A stretch of 7,565 bases of DNA from UBA2239 sp050177075 (lineage in GTDB: Bacteria; Pseudomonadota; Gammaproteobacteria; Burkholderiales; UBA9220). The translations under genes were made by a program, and so were the position numbers. Under the pieces are notes generated by a model, which saw only the letters and a program-made list of their open reading frames with translations, searched no databases and was not told the DNA's origin. This document shows positions 1 through 5,391 of the stretch, one piece after another (the stretch's first letter is position 1; the number at the start of each line of letters is the position of its first letter). The stretch lies in contig JBFXHL010000113.1 of the NCBI GenBank assembly GCA_050177075.1, positions 1-7,565 of the forward strand. The letters run 5' to 3'.

Positions 1-16
1 ACCCACCTCCACCGCA

Positions 17-84
17 GAGTTATCCACGGCGCCGGGCACCGCAGGTCCCTCTCTACCGAAGGGGGCCGGCGCGGTGGATAACTC
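17..84. repeat. Long inverted repeat with a DnaA-box-like sequence in each arm
   Basis: Arms at 17-35 and 66-84 are reverse complements at 18 of 19 positions; only 28/73 fails to pair. The spacer is 30 nt (36-65). Each arm contains TTATCCAC, eight of nine bases of the classical DnaA box TTATNCACA, in opposite orientations; the single mispaired position is the ninth base of both boxes. The element lies 49 nt past the stop of the minus-strand PNPOx-like gene. There is no T tract and the loop is long, so it is a poor intrinsic terminator. The rest of 1-132 shows no gene or other signal I can support. The inverted repeat is seen directly; DnaA binding is inference. Confidence 0.6.
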
Positions 85-132
85 GTGTTCAGCGCTCACG
101 GGGCGGGAGGCGTCCATTCAATTCTCCGGTGG

Positions 133-678
133 TTAATCCTTGAGCAGACCCGTGGGCAGGCCGTCGATGCTGGTGCGGTTTTTTTCTTCCCAATAGGCGC
201 GAATGCCGTCGTCGCCCTTCTTTTCCGCCCAGCGCAGCAGCTTGTCCCGTTCCCCCTGATAGTCGAAGAGCGGGACCCCGGCGCCGCAGGAGGTTTGCAG
301 GGAGTCGATGTCCAGCACCATGATCTGGCGGATGCCGGGATAGGGGGGGAAGCATGCAAGCAGCGCGTCCCACTCCGGTTCGTCCTGATGCACCGTCCGT
401 CCCCGGCCGTAGAGGCGAAGGATCAGGGGCTCCCCTGCGAAGGCGCAGAACATCAGGGTCATGCGGCCGTTCTGCAACAGGTGGGCGGCGGTCTCGTTGC
501 CGCTGCCGGTGAGGTCGAGATAGGCGACGCGCTTGTTGTCGAGGACGCGCAGGCTGTCCAGGCCCTTGGGGGAGAGGCTGATGCGCCCGGCATCGGGGGC
601 GGTGGCGACGAAAAACAGCTTCTGGGCGGCGATGAAGCTACGCAGGTTGTCGTCCAGCTCGGAGTAGAATTTGGCCAT
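133..678 (-). CDS. Pyridoxamine 5'-phosphate oxidase-family (PNPOx-like) flavin-binding protein
   Basis: This 181-residue protein looks like a complete member of the PNPOx-like split-barrel superfamily, which binds FMN or F420 as a homodimer in the cytoplasm. The start MAKFYSELDD with an FFVAT strand at residues 22-26 is typical of the subfamily. Other matching segments are the SPKG turn (36-39), DLTGSGNETAAHL (55-67, usual phosphate-contacting loop), GRMTLMF (71-77), LRLYGRG (88-94) and the QTSCGAGVP segment (128-136) found in this uncharacterised clade. It is not PdxH itself: length and motifs differ, and the substrate is unknown. The ATG at 678 has no clear Shine-Dalgarno sequence (the coding-strand leader is pyrimidine-rich), but the N-terminus fits the family. 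The gene stands alone, divergent from the phosphatase-like gene across 62 nt. Confidence 0.85.
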   Translation of the reverse strand: MAKFYSELDDNLRSFIAAQKLFFVATAPDAGRISLSPKGLDSLRVLDNKRVAYLDLTGSGNETAAHLLQNGRMTLMFCAFAGEPLILRLYGRGRTVHQDEPEWDALLACFPPYPGIRQIMVLDIDSLQTSCGAGVPLFDYQGERDKLLRWAEKKGDDGIRAYWEEKNRTSIDGLPTGLLKD

Positions 679-740
679 GGAAGGGGAGCCTATCGACGTG
701 GAAAATAAGTTGAGCGTTTTCTTGGGGAAAGCATAGCAAG
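679..740. promoter_or_regulatory. Divergent intergenic region, probable back-to-back promoters
   Basis: These 62 nt separate two divergent start codons, so promoters for both genes should lie in or near them. The stretch from about 700 to 740 is clearly richer in A+T than its surroundings. A TTGAGC at 710-715 could be a -35 for the rightward gene, but the matching -10 position (CATAGC, 732-737) is poor and would leave almost no leader. I see no convincing operator. The regulatory assignment rests mainly on gene orientation. Confidence 0.35.
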
Positions 741-1055
741 ATGCCTTTCAAACGCAAAGCACGCATCCTGTTTCTCGACGGCGGCAGTGGCATGGCGGCG
801 CGGGCGGCGGCCCTGGCCGGAGAAACGGCCGATGCCTGGCTGGAGGGGCAGGGCGCTTCGCTGCCGGTGGACGGTCGACTGCTGGATTGGGCCGACTTGG
901 TGGTGACCTTGGACGGGGAAGCGGAGCGCCGCTGCCCGCCCGTGCCGCGCCACGGGCAGCGGCGCCACTACCCGGCGGCGGACGAGGGGGCGTTACGGGA
1001 GCGCATCGCGGGGATGGTCGGGGGTCTGAAACTGCTGGCCCGGACCGGGGACTAG
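741..1055 (+). CDS. Degenerate low-molecular-weight phosphatase/ArsC-like protein lacking the catalytic cysteine
   Basis: This is a 104-residue protein. The N-terminal strand RILFLDGGSG (8-17) aligns with the P-loop strand of low-molecular-weight tyrosine phosphatases and arsenate reductases (ILFVCTGNS), and MAARAAALA follows where those enzymes carry the MAE helix. WADLVVTLDGEAERRCPPVP (50-69) aligns with the ADLVITLCDEA..CPVFP segment of the ArsC group, and the C-terminal helix with basic residues (84-101) also fits. The nucleophilic Cys of CX5R is replaced (Asp13 at or near that place) and the loop is shortened; the only cysteine is Cys65. At 104 residues it is shorter than the usual 130-150. 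A normal phosphatase or arsenate reductase reaction is therefore unlikely; a binding or regulatory role is possible. It is the only plus-strand gene in the window and ends by overlapping the ubiX stop by 4 nt. The Shine-Dalgarno is weak, so the start is less certain. Confidence 0.6.
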   Translation: MPFKRKARILFLDGGSGMAARAAALAGETADAWLEGQGASLPVDGRLLDWADLVVTLDGEAERRCPPVPRHGQRRHYPAADEGALRERIAGMVGGLKLLARTGD

Positions 1056-1081
1056 CGGTCCTCGCCCCAGCGGGCCAGCAG
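1032..1081. repeat. Inverted repeat across two convergent stop codons, candidate bidirectional terminator
   Basis: Perfect 11-nt arms, CTGCTGGCCCG (1032-1042) and CGGGCCAGCAG (1071-1081), flank the shared CTAG (1052-1055) in which the plus-strand phosphatase-like gene and minus-strand ubiX both stop. A smaller inner stem GACCG/CGGTC (1043-1047 with 1056-1060) could also form. The arms lie inside the coding ends of both genes. There is no T tract on either strand, so factor-independent termination is doubtful, but a transcript from either direction could fold here. Confidence 0.45.
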
Positions 1082-1666
1082 CCGGTGGGGGACGCCAACC
1101 AGGTCCAGGACCCGCGCCACGACGTAATCCACCAGGTCCCCCACGGTCTCCGGCCGGTGGTAGAAACCGGGGTTGGCGGGAAGAATCACCGTGCCGAGGC
1201 GGGCCAGCTTGAGCATGTTTTCCAGATGGATGGCGGAGAAGGGCGTTTCCCGGGGCACCAGCACCAGTTTGCGGCCTTCCTTCAGCATCACGTCCGCCGC
1301 CCGCTCGATCAGGTTGTCCGACAGGCCCTGGGCAATGGCGGCCAGGGTGCCCATGGTGCAGGGGCACACCACCATGGCGTCGGCGGGGTTGCTGCCCGAG
1401 GCCACGGGGGCGAACCATTCCTCCCGCCCGAACACCCGCAGCTGCCCTTCACGGGGGGAATACCGCTCGCTCAGCAGGGCTTCCAGTTCCCGGGGGGGGC
1501 CGGGAAGGACGAGGTCCAGCTCCTGCTTGGCGACAATCTGCGCCGCCTGGGAGACGAGAAGATAAACCCGGCAGCCGCCCTCCAGCAGCCCTTCCAGCAG
1601 GCGCAGGCCGTAGATCATGCCGGAGGCGCCGGTGAGGGCGAGGGTGACGGTTTTGGCGAAGTTCAT
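1052..1666 (-). CDS. ubiX: UbiX flavin prenyltransferase
   Basis: UbiX joins a dimethylallyl group to FMN, making the prenyl-FMN cofactor used by UbiD-type decarboxylases, classically in ubiquinone biosynthesis. The 204-residue product is full length. It shows the FMN-binding GASGMIYGLRLLE loop (13-25), Ser39 in LLVSQAA, the CPCTMGTLAAIAQGLSDNLI segment (101-120), the VPRETP motif (137-142) and NPGFYHRP with Tyr169 (165-172), all hallmarks of the family. The chosen ATG at 1666 gives the standard N-terminus MNFAKTVTLALTGASG; the open frame upstream is only a shadow of the neighbouring gene. It follows the adhesin-E-like gene by 26 nt and ends tail-to-tail with the phosphatase-like gene, sharing 4 nt. 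No ubiD is in the window. A run of eight C (coding strand, 1492-1499) lies in codons for GPPR, a possible slippage site. Confidence 0.96.
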   Translation of the reverse strand: MNFAKTVTLALTGASGMIYGLRLLEGLLEGGCRVYLLVSQAAQIVAKQELDLVLPGPPRELEALLSERYSPREGQLRVFGREEWFAPVASGSNPADAMVVCPCTMGTLAAIAQGLSDNLIERAADVMLKEGRKLVLVPRETPFSAIHLENMLKLARLGTVILPANPGFYHRPETVGDLVDYVVARVLDLVGVPHRLLARWGEDR

Positions 1667-1691
1667 GGGCGGGTTCCGGGGGGCTGAGGCC

Positions 1692-1697
1692 ATTATA
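1692..1697 (-). promoter_or_regulatory. Candidate -10 hexamer for ubiX
   Basis: A perfect TATAAT on the minus strand overlaps the stop codon of the adhesin-E-like gene and lies 25 nt before the ubiX ATG. No acceptable -35 hexamer is visible 16-18 nt upstream (the 17-nt position reads GGCGAA). It would give a very short leader. It is reported because this hexamer is rare in such G+C-rich DNA and recurs at other gene junctions in this window. Confidence 0.25.
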
Positions 1698-2253
1698 GGC
1701 CAGGTTGGGGCGCCTTCGCCTTCTCGGGCGCAGGGGGGGCGGCCTTCTCGGGCGCGGCGTTGGCCGGCGGCGTGGGCTTGGCTTCCTGGGGTTTGGCGGT
1801 CTCCGTCGGCGCTGCCTTGGCCTTGGCTGCCGCCTCCTCGGCCTTGTGCTTGGCTTCTTCCTGCTTCTGCCGCACCAGGGGGCAGAGGGTCTGTTCGAAG
1901 AGGTCGCCGATGCTCTCGGGAATGATGGGGGCGGCGATGGCGTCCTTGGTCTCGGTGTACTCGATCACCGCGCCGTCGGCGGCCTGGAGCAGGTAGCTCA
2001 GCGGCTTCAGGGTGTGTTCCCGGCAGTGGATTTGTTCCCGGAACAGGCCGCTGGCGGCGGCCAGACCCTTGACCGGCTGGGGCGTCTTGAACAGCACCTT
2101 TTTCCAGTAGGTGGCTTCGTCGCCTTCGATCACCAGCTTGGAAGCGTCGTAGTAGTAGAGGTCGGCGCTGCGCGGGGCGGGAACGGGCAGCCATTCGGCG
2201 CCGGCGGCGGCCAGGGGAGCGAGGAGGGCGAGAAATAAGAGCAAGGGTTTCAT
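1693..2253 (-). CDS. Secreted surface-adhesin-E-family (Adhesin_E-like) protein with Lys/Ala/Pro-rich tail
   Basis: This 186-residue protein has a good Sec signal peptide: MKPLLLFLALLAPLAAAGA, with probable cleavage after Ala19 (AGA|EW). The mature domain (20-128) carries the family's pattern: an early Trp (EWLPV), an aromatic YYYD strand (33-36), YWKK (49-52), HCREH (76-80), a long strand before EYTET (98-102) and IPESIGDLFEQTLCPLV (111-127). Cys77 and Cys124 sit where a disulphide is expected in this periplasmic or surface fold. From about 129 the chain is low complexity: a Glu/Lys/Ala helix-like stretch (129-148), then Ala/Pro/Lys/Glu repeats to the end. The ATG at 2253 makes an ATGA overlap with the preceding Gx-family gene and begins exactly at the signal peptide, so longer frames are rejected. 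Function is unknown: the family name comes from a Haemophilus adhesin, but most members are uncharacterised. Confidence 0.75.
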   Translation of the reverse strand: MKPLLLFLALLAPLAAAGAEWLPVPAPRSADLYYYDASKLVIEGDEATYWKKVLFKTPQPVKGLAAASGLFREQIHCREHTLKPLSYLLQAADGAVIEYTETKDAIAAPIIPESIGDLFEQTLCPLVRQKQEEAKHKAEEAAAKAKAAPTETAKPQEAKPTPPANAAPEKAAPPAPEKAKAPQPGL

Positions 2254-2777
2254 GGGCGGACGGGAGATGGGCCGCCCAGCAGGCGGGCGGCGATGAGGCC
2301 GTTGACGGTGCCGAAGAGCAGGGCGGCGGCGGCAAAGGCCGGCACCAGGTACAGCAGGCCGTCGTGGGGGATCAGCCACAGCCGCACCACGGCCAGCTGG
2401 CCGGCGATGTGGGCGAAGGCGGCGATGATGCTGAGGGAGACCGCGCCGAAGCCGGATTCGGGCAGCAGTATCGCCAGGCGCAGAGCCGCCAGGCTGGCGA
2501 TGGCGCCGGAGAGGCTGAGGGCGAAGGACGGCGACAGGAAGGAGCCCAGCATCAGGCTGCCGGCCACCACCCGCAGCAGGGACACCCAGACCGCGTCGCC
2601 GAAGCCGAAACGCTTCAGCACCACCAGGGTGACGATGTTGGCGATGCCGGGCTTCACCCCGGGCAGGGGGCTCGGAATGACCGCCTCCATCAGGGACAGG
2701 GCGATGGCCAGGGCCGCCAGCCGTGCGATGCGGTGGTCTTCCCGGCTGGGGGCGATGTCAATAGTTGAGGGAGTCAT
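2250..2777 (-). CDS. Gx transporter-family integral membrane protein (often mislabelled heptaprenyl diphosphate synthase component I)
   Basis: The 175-residue protein is strongly hydrophobic, with about five or six likely membrane segments (roughly 17-35, 44-58, 62-80, 84-104, 111-133, 140-167). The signature runs from Glu31 to Arg69: IPSPLPGVKPGIANIVTL (34-51), then KRFGFGDAVWVSLLR, characteristic of the Gx/HepPP_syn_1 family, whose clan also holds ECF-type substrate-binding (S) components. A soluble prenyl synthase role does not fit this membrane topology; substrate transport or binding is more plausible. It starts 20 nt inside the NusG-domain-II gene and its stop overlaps the next start (ATGA), so the three are probably co-translated. 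The NusG-II/Gx pairing is recurrent in bacteria and, as I recall, corresponds to EetA/EetB in Listeria-type electron-transfer loci. Substrate unknown. Confidence 0.85.
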   Translation of the reverse strand: MTPSTIDIAPSREDHRIARLAALAIALSLMEAVIPSPLPGVKPGIANIVTLVVLKRFGFGDAVWVSLLRVVAGSLMLGSFLSPSFALSLSGAIASLAALRLAILLPESGFGAVSLSIIAAFAHIAGQLAVVRLWLIPHDGLLYLVPAFAAAALLFGTVNGLIAARLLGGPSPVRP

Positions 2778-3135
2778 AGAGCTTGTCCGCGCCCGCGAGT
2801 TCGATGCTCACCTGGTTGGGCAGGCAGATCGCCGCCTCCCCTGCCCGGCTCAGCCAGCCCTGCTGGACGCAGTATTGGCGCGGGCTGGGGTCCTTCGCCA
2901 CCCGGGCGCGGCGCTGGTCGATTTCCACCAGGGTCTGCCCCAGGGGGCCCGGCACGGTAACGGTCTGGTGGCCGGATAGGGTGACTTCGGCGAACACCTT
3001 GCCGCCGCTGCGGATGACCACCCGGTCCGCGGCGCCGCCCCGGTGCCAGAACTGGCCAATGAGCCAGGATACCGTCAGAAGGCCGGCGGCGAAAACCAGC
3101 CAGTCGCCGGATTTGACCAGGCGCAGGGCGTTCAC
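2758..3135 (-). CDS. NusG domain II-containing membrane-anchored protein
   Basis: This 125-residue protein begins with a GTG at 3135 that forms a GTGA overlap with the rapZ stop. There is one N-terminal membrane segment (about 12-30, DWLVFAAGLLTVSWLIGQFW), then an exported beta-rich domain. The diagnostic end of the NusG domain II family is present: PRQYCVQQGWLSRAGE (85-100) followed by AICLPNQVSIEL (102-113), with Cys89 and Cys104 as a possible disulphide or ligand pair. Many Firmicute members have a further Cys in a CPxxxC motif; here that position reads Ser (SPRQYC). Despite the name it has no KOW or NGN domain and is not a transcription factor. It precedes, and overlaps by 20 nt, the Gx-family membrane protein gene, its usual partner. 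The role is unknown; extracytoplasmic support for the Gx protein is an inference. No Shine-Dalgarno is evident, consistent with coupling to rapZ. Confidence 0.85.
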   Translation of the reverse strand: MNALRLVKSGDWLVFAAGLLTVSWLIGQFWHRGGAADRVVIRSGGKVFAEVTLSGHQTVTVPGPLGQTLVEIDQRRARVAKDPSPRQYCVQQGWLSRAGEAAICLPNQVSIELAGADKLYDSLNY

Positions 3136-3980
3136 GGCAGGCTGCGGTGGCGCACCATCACTTGCTGATTCTCCCGGAAGTAGCCGGCGAGGGTTTCCAC
3201 CATGTAGACGGAACGGTGCCGGCCGCCGGTGCAGCCGATGGCCACGGTGAGATAGCTGCGGTTGTCGCGGATGAAGCAGGGCAACCAGTTCTCGACGAAG
3301 CGGCGGATGTCGTCCAGCATCCGCTGCACCCCCTCCTGCTTTTCCAGGAAGGCCACCACTTCGGCGTCCTGCCCCGTCTGGGGGCGCAGCTTGGGGTCGT
3401 AATGGGGGTTGGGTAGGCAGCGCACGTCGAACACCAGGTCGGCGTCGAGGGGGATGCCATTCTTGAAGCCGAAGGATTCGAACAGCAGGACGATGCGGGC
3501 GTGGTCGTAGTCGATGAATTCCTTGATCCAGGCTCGCAGGGTGTTGGCCCCCAGTTCGCTGCTGTCCATGCGCTGGGCGATCTGAGACAGGGGTTCGAGC
3601 AGGTGGCGTTCCAGGGCGATGGCTTCTTCCACCGTCAGCCGGTCCTTGCTCAGGGGGTGGCGGCGGCGGGTTTCGGAGAAGCGTTTCACCAGGGTTTCGG
3701 TGTTGGCCTCGAGGAACAGGACCCGCACGTCCACGCCCTGTTCGCGCAGTTCCACCAGCCGCCGGGGCAGTTCCTGCACCGGTTCGCCGCCCCGGGCGTC
3801 GACGCTGACGGCGATGCGGCTGTAGCCGGATTCCAGGAGGTAGGCGACGATTTCCGGCAGCAGCTTGGCGGGCAGGTTGTCGACGCAGTAGTAGCCGCTG
3901 TCTTCCAGCACATTGAGGGCGATGCTCTTGCCCGAGCCGGAGAGGCCGCTGACCAGGACCAGCTGAGGCGGGGCGGTCAT
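3132..3980 (-). CDS. rapZ: RapZ (YvcJ-family) nucleotide-binding protein, RNase adapter
   Basis: The 282-residue product is full length. The N-terminal P-loop kinase-like domain has the Walker A motif GLSGSGKS (12-19) and YYCVDNLP (30-37); FLEANTETLVKRFSETRRRHPL (89-110) is the family's highly conserved stretch. The C-terminal domain has FKNGIPLDADLVFDVRCLPNPHY (172-194) and GCTGGRHRSVYM (249-260). In E. coli RapZ senses glucosamine-6-phosphate and guides RNase E to the small RNA GlmZ; elsewhere homologues hydrolyse nucleotides and affect envelope metabolism. This protein ends HRSLP and lacks the basic KRK-containing tail that E. coli RapZ uses for RNA binding, so the GlmZ role should not be assumed. 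The ATG overlaps the hprK stop (ATGA) and has a good AAGGA. The frame open further upstream is a shadow over hprK. Confidence 0.96.
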   Translation of the reverse strand: MTAPPQLVLVSGLSGSGKSIALNVLEDSGYYCVDNLPAKLLPEIVAYLLESGYSRIAVSVDARGGEPVQELPRRLVELREQGVDVRVLFLEANTETLVKRFSETRRRHPLSKDRLTVEEAIALERHLLEPLSQIAQRMDSSELGANTLRAWIKEFIDYDHARIVLLFESFGFKNGIPLDADLVFDVRCLPNPHYDPKLRPQTGQDAEVVAFLEKQEGVQRMLDDIRRFVENWLPCFIRDNRSYLTVAIGCTGGRHRSVYMVETLAGYFRENQQVMVRHRSLP

Positions 3981-4924
3981 TGCTCGCCGTCCTTGGCCAG
4001 GAGGTCGGCATGGCGGGCGACGAACTGCTCGGTGCTGTTGATGCCGCGCATCTGCAGGATGTGGTTGCGCACCGCCACTTCCACCAGCACCGCCAGGTTG
4101 CGGCCGGCCGCCACGGGGATGCGCACCTGGGGGATTTCGACGCCGAGGATGTCCTGGGCGGTGGAGCTGATTTCCAGGCGGTCGATTTCGCCGGGATTGA
4201 GCTTGGACATCTTCTCCAGGTGGACGATGAGGCGCAGGTTCTTGCGCGGCGCCACGGCCGTTTCGCCGAACAGGGCGCGGATGTTGAGGATGCCGAGGCC
4301 GCGCACCTCGAGGAAATCCTGCAGCAGGGCGGGGCAACGGCCCTCCAGGCGATCCGGCGCCACCTTGTAGAGGTCCACCATGTCGTCGGCGATCAGGCGG
4401 TAGCCTCGGGTGATCAGCTCCAGGGCCAGTTCGCTCTTGCCGATGGAGCTGTCGCCGGTGATGAGCACTCCCACCCCCATCACGTCGAGAAAGACGCCGT
4501 GGCGGCTGGTGGAATCGGCCAGCACCTGGGTGAGGTGGTGGCTGAGGACGTTCATCAGGCCGGGGCTGGCCTGGGGGGAGGTGAAAAGCGGCGTCTGGGT
4601 GGCGTTGGAGGCGTCGATCAGGACCTGGGGCACCGACTCGCCGTTGGCGACGATGATGGCGGCCAGTTCCGTAGAAAAAAGATTGCCGATCGCCTGTTCC
4701 AGGTCGGCGCCATCCAGCCGGCGCAGGTAGTCCATCTCGGCGCAACCCATGACCTGGACCCGGTTGGGATGGACGAAGTTGAGGTGGCCGATTAGGGCCA
4801 GGGAGGGTTTCTGGACCGTTTCCGAGGTCAGCAGCTTGTTGCCGCCGTCGAGACCGGCGATCCATTCCAGGCCGAGCCTGTCGCGGGTCTCTTCGAACAG
4901 CTTCTGGACGCTGACCTGGGACAT
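3977..4924 (-). CDS. hprK: HPr kinase/phosphorylase
   Basis: HprK phosphorylates and dephosphorylates a serine of HPr, setting the state of the phosphotransferase chain. The 315-residue product is full length. The N-terminal domain (1-130) is MurF-like in known structures. The catalytic domain shows the conserved His142 (RHGVFLDVMG), Walker A GDSSIGKS (157-164), the Asp pair at 180-181 (IADDMVDLY), the family signature EVRGLGILNIRALFG (206-220) and the C-terminal loop IPVAAGRNLAVLVEVA (269-284). All key residues are present, so it should be active. It starts in a TGATG overlap with ptsN and overlaps rapZ by ATGA. In proteobacteria carrying hprK, the enzyme is thought to tune an incomplete, sugar-independent PTS acting through EIIA proteins. 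Its substrate HPr and enzyme I are not encoded in this window. Confidence 0.97.
   Translation of the reverse strand: MSQVSVQKLFEETRDRLGLEWIAGLDGGNKLLTSETVQKPSLALIGHLNFVHPNRVQVMGCAEMDYLRRLDGADLEQAIGNLFSTELAAIIVANGESVPQVLIDASNATQTPLFTSPQASPGLMNVLSHHLTQVLADSTSRHGVFLDVMGVGVLITGDSSIGKSELALELITRGYRLIADDMVDLYKVAPDRLEGRCPALLQDFLEVRGLGILNIRALFGETAVAPRKNLRLIVHLEKMSKLNPGEIDRLEISSTAQDILGVEIPQVRIPVAAGRNLAVLVEVAVRNHILQMRGINSTEQFVARHADLLAKDGEQ
3990..3994 (-). promoter_or_regulatory. Shine-Dalgarno sequence for rapZ
   Basis: AAGGA on the minus strand, nine nucleotides before the rapZ ATG and inside the last codons of hprK. It fixes the short start over the longer open frame. Most other starts in this operon have no clear Shine-Dalgarno and rely on overlap with the previous stop. 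Confidence 0.7.
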
Positions 4925-5379
4925 CAGGGGGACCAGCCCACGACCAACTGGTGGAGTTCGGCGGCGTCGTCGCAGGCCAGCATTTTTTCCCGCAACGCCT
5001 TGTCGCTGAACATCTGGGCCAGTTCGCCGAGGATCTGCAAGTGCATGTCGGTGGCCTGCTCGGGCACCAGAAGAACAAACATCAGGGCGACGGGCTTGCC
5101 GTCCGGGGCATCGAAGGGAATCGGTTCCTTGAGCTTGATCAGGGCACCTACCGCTTCCAGCAGGCCCTTGATGCGGCCATGGGGAATGGCGATCCCCTCC
5201 CCCAGCCCGGTGGAGCCGAGTTTCTCCCGGGCGAACAGGCTGTCGAAGACAGTGTTGCGATTGAGTCGGCCGGCGCCTTCCAGCAGTTCGCCCACCTGTT
5301 CGAAGGCCCGTTTCTTGCTGGCCACGTCCAGCCCCACCACCACGTTGGCGGCGGGCAGGATACCGGATACGAGGCTCAT
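4924..5379 (-). CDS. ptsN: PTS IIA-like nitrogen-regulatory protein (EIIA-Ntr)
   Basis: The 151-residue protein is a complete EIIA of the fructose/mannitol type and the terminal phosphoacceptor of the nitrogen PTS, regulating partners such as potassium transporters and sensor kinases in other bacteria. The phosphorylated histidine is His67 in GEGIAIPHGR (60-69). Preceding it are NRNTVFDSLFAREKLGSTGLG (40-60) and following it IPFDAPDGKPVALMFVLLVPE (87-107), both typical of the family. No membrane EIIB or EIIC partner is encoded nearby, as expected for PtsN. It starts 12 nt after hpf without an obvious Shine-Dalgarno and ends in a TGATG overlap with hprK, which argues for linked production of the acceptor and the HPr kinase. 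Confidence 0.97.
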   Translation of the reverse strand: MSLVSGILPAANVVVGLDVASKKRAFEQVGELLEGAGRLNRNTVFDSLFAREKLGSTGLGEGIAIPHGRIKGLLEAVGALIKLKEPIPFDAPDGKPVALMFVLLVPEQATDMHLQILGELAQMFSDKALREKMLACDDAAELHQLVVGWSP

Positions 5380-5391
5380 GGGAAGACAGGC

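Noticed and set aside
17..84. Chromosomal replication origin
   Set aside because: Only two box-like sites, no A+T-rich unwinding region and no dnaA, dnaN or parA genes nearby.
85..708. 207-codon plus-strand open frame opposite the PNPOx-like gene
   Set aside because: It is the antisense shadow of a gene with clear family motifs and has no recognisable domain.
1667..2335. Upstream extension of ubiX to a 427-residue protein
   Set aside because: The extension is a frame shadow of the adhesin-E-like gene, low in complexity; the UbiX N-terminus begins at 1666.
2250..2777. True heptaprenyl diphosphate synthase subunit
   Set aside because: The protein is an integral membrane protein with Gx-family motifs and no prenyl-synthase Asp-rich motifs; the common label looks like inherited misannotation.
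3981..5078. Upstream extension of rapZ to a 648-residue protein
   Set aside because: The extra N-terminal part is out-of-frame hprK/ptsN sequence; the RapZ N-terminus and an AAGGA support the start at 3980.
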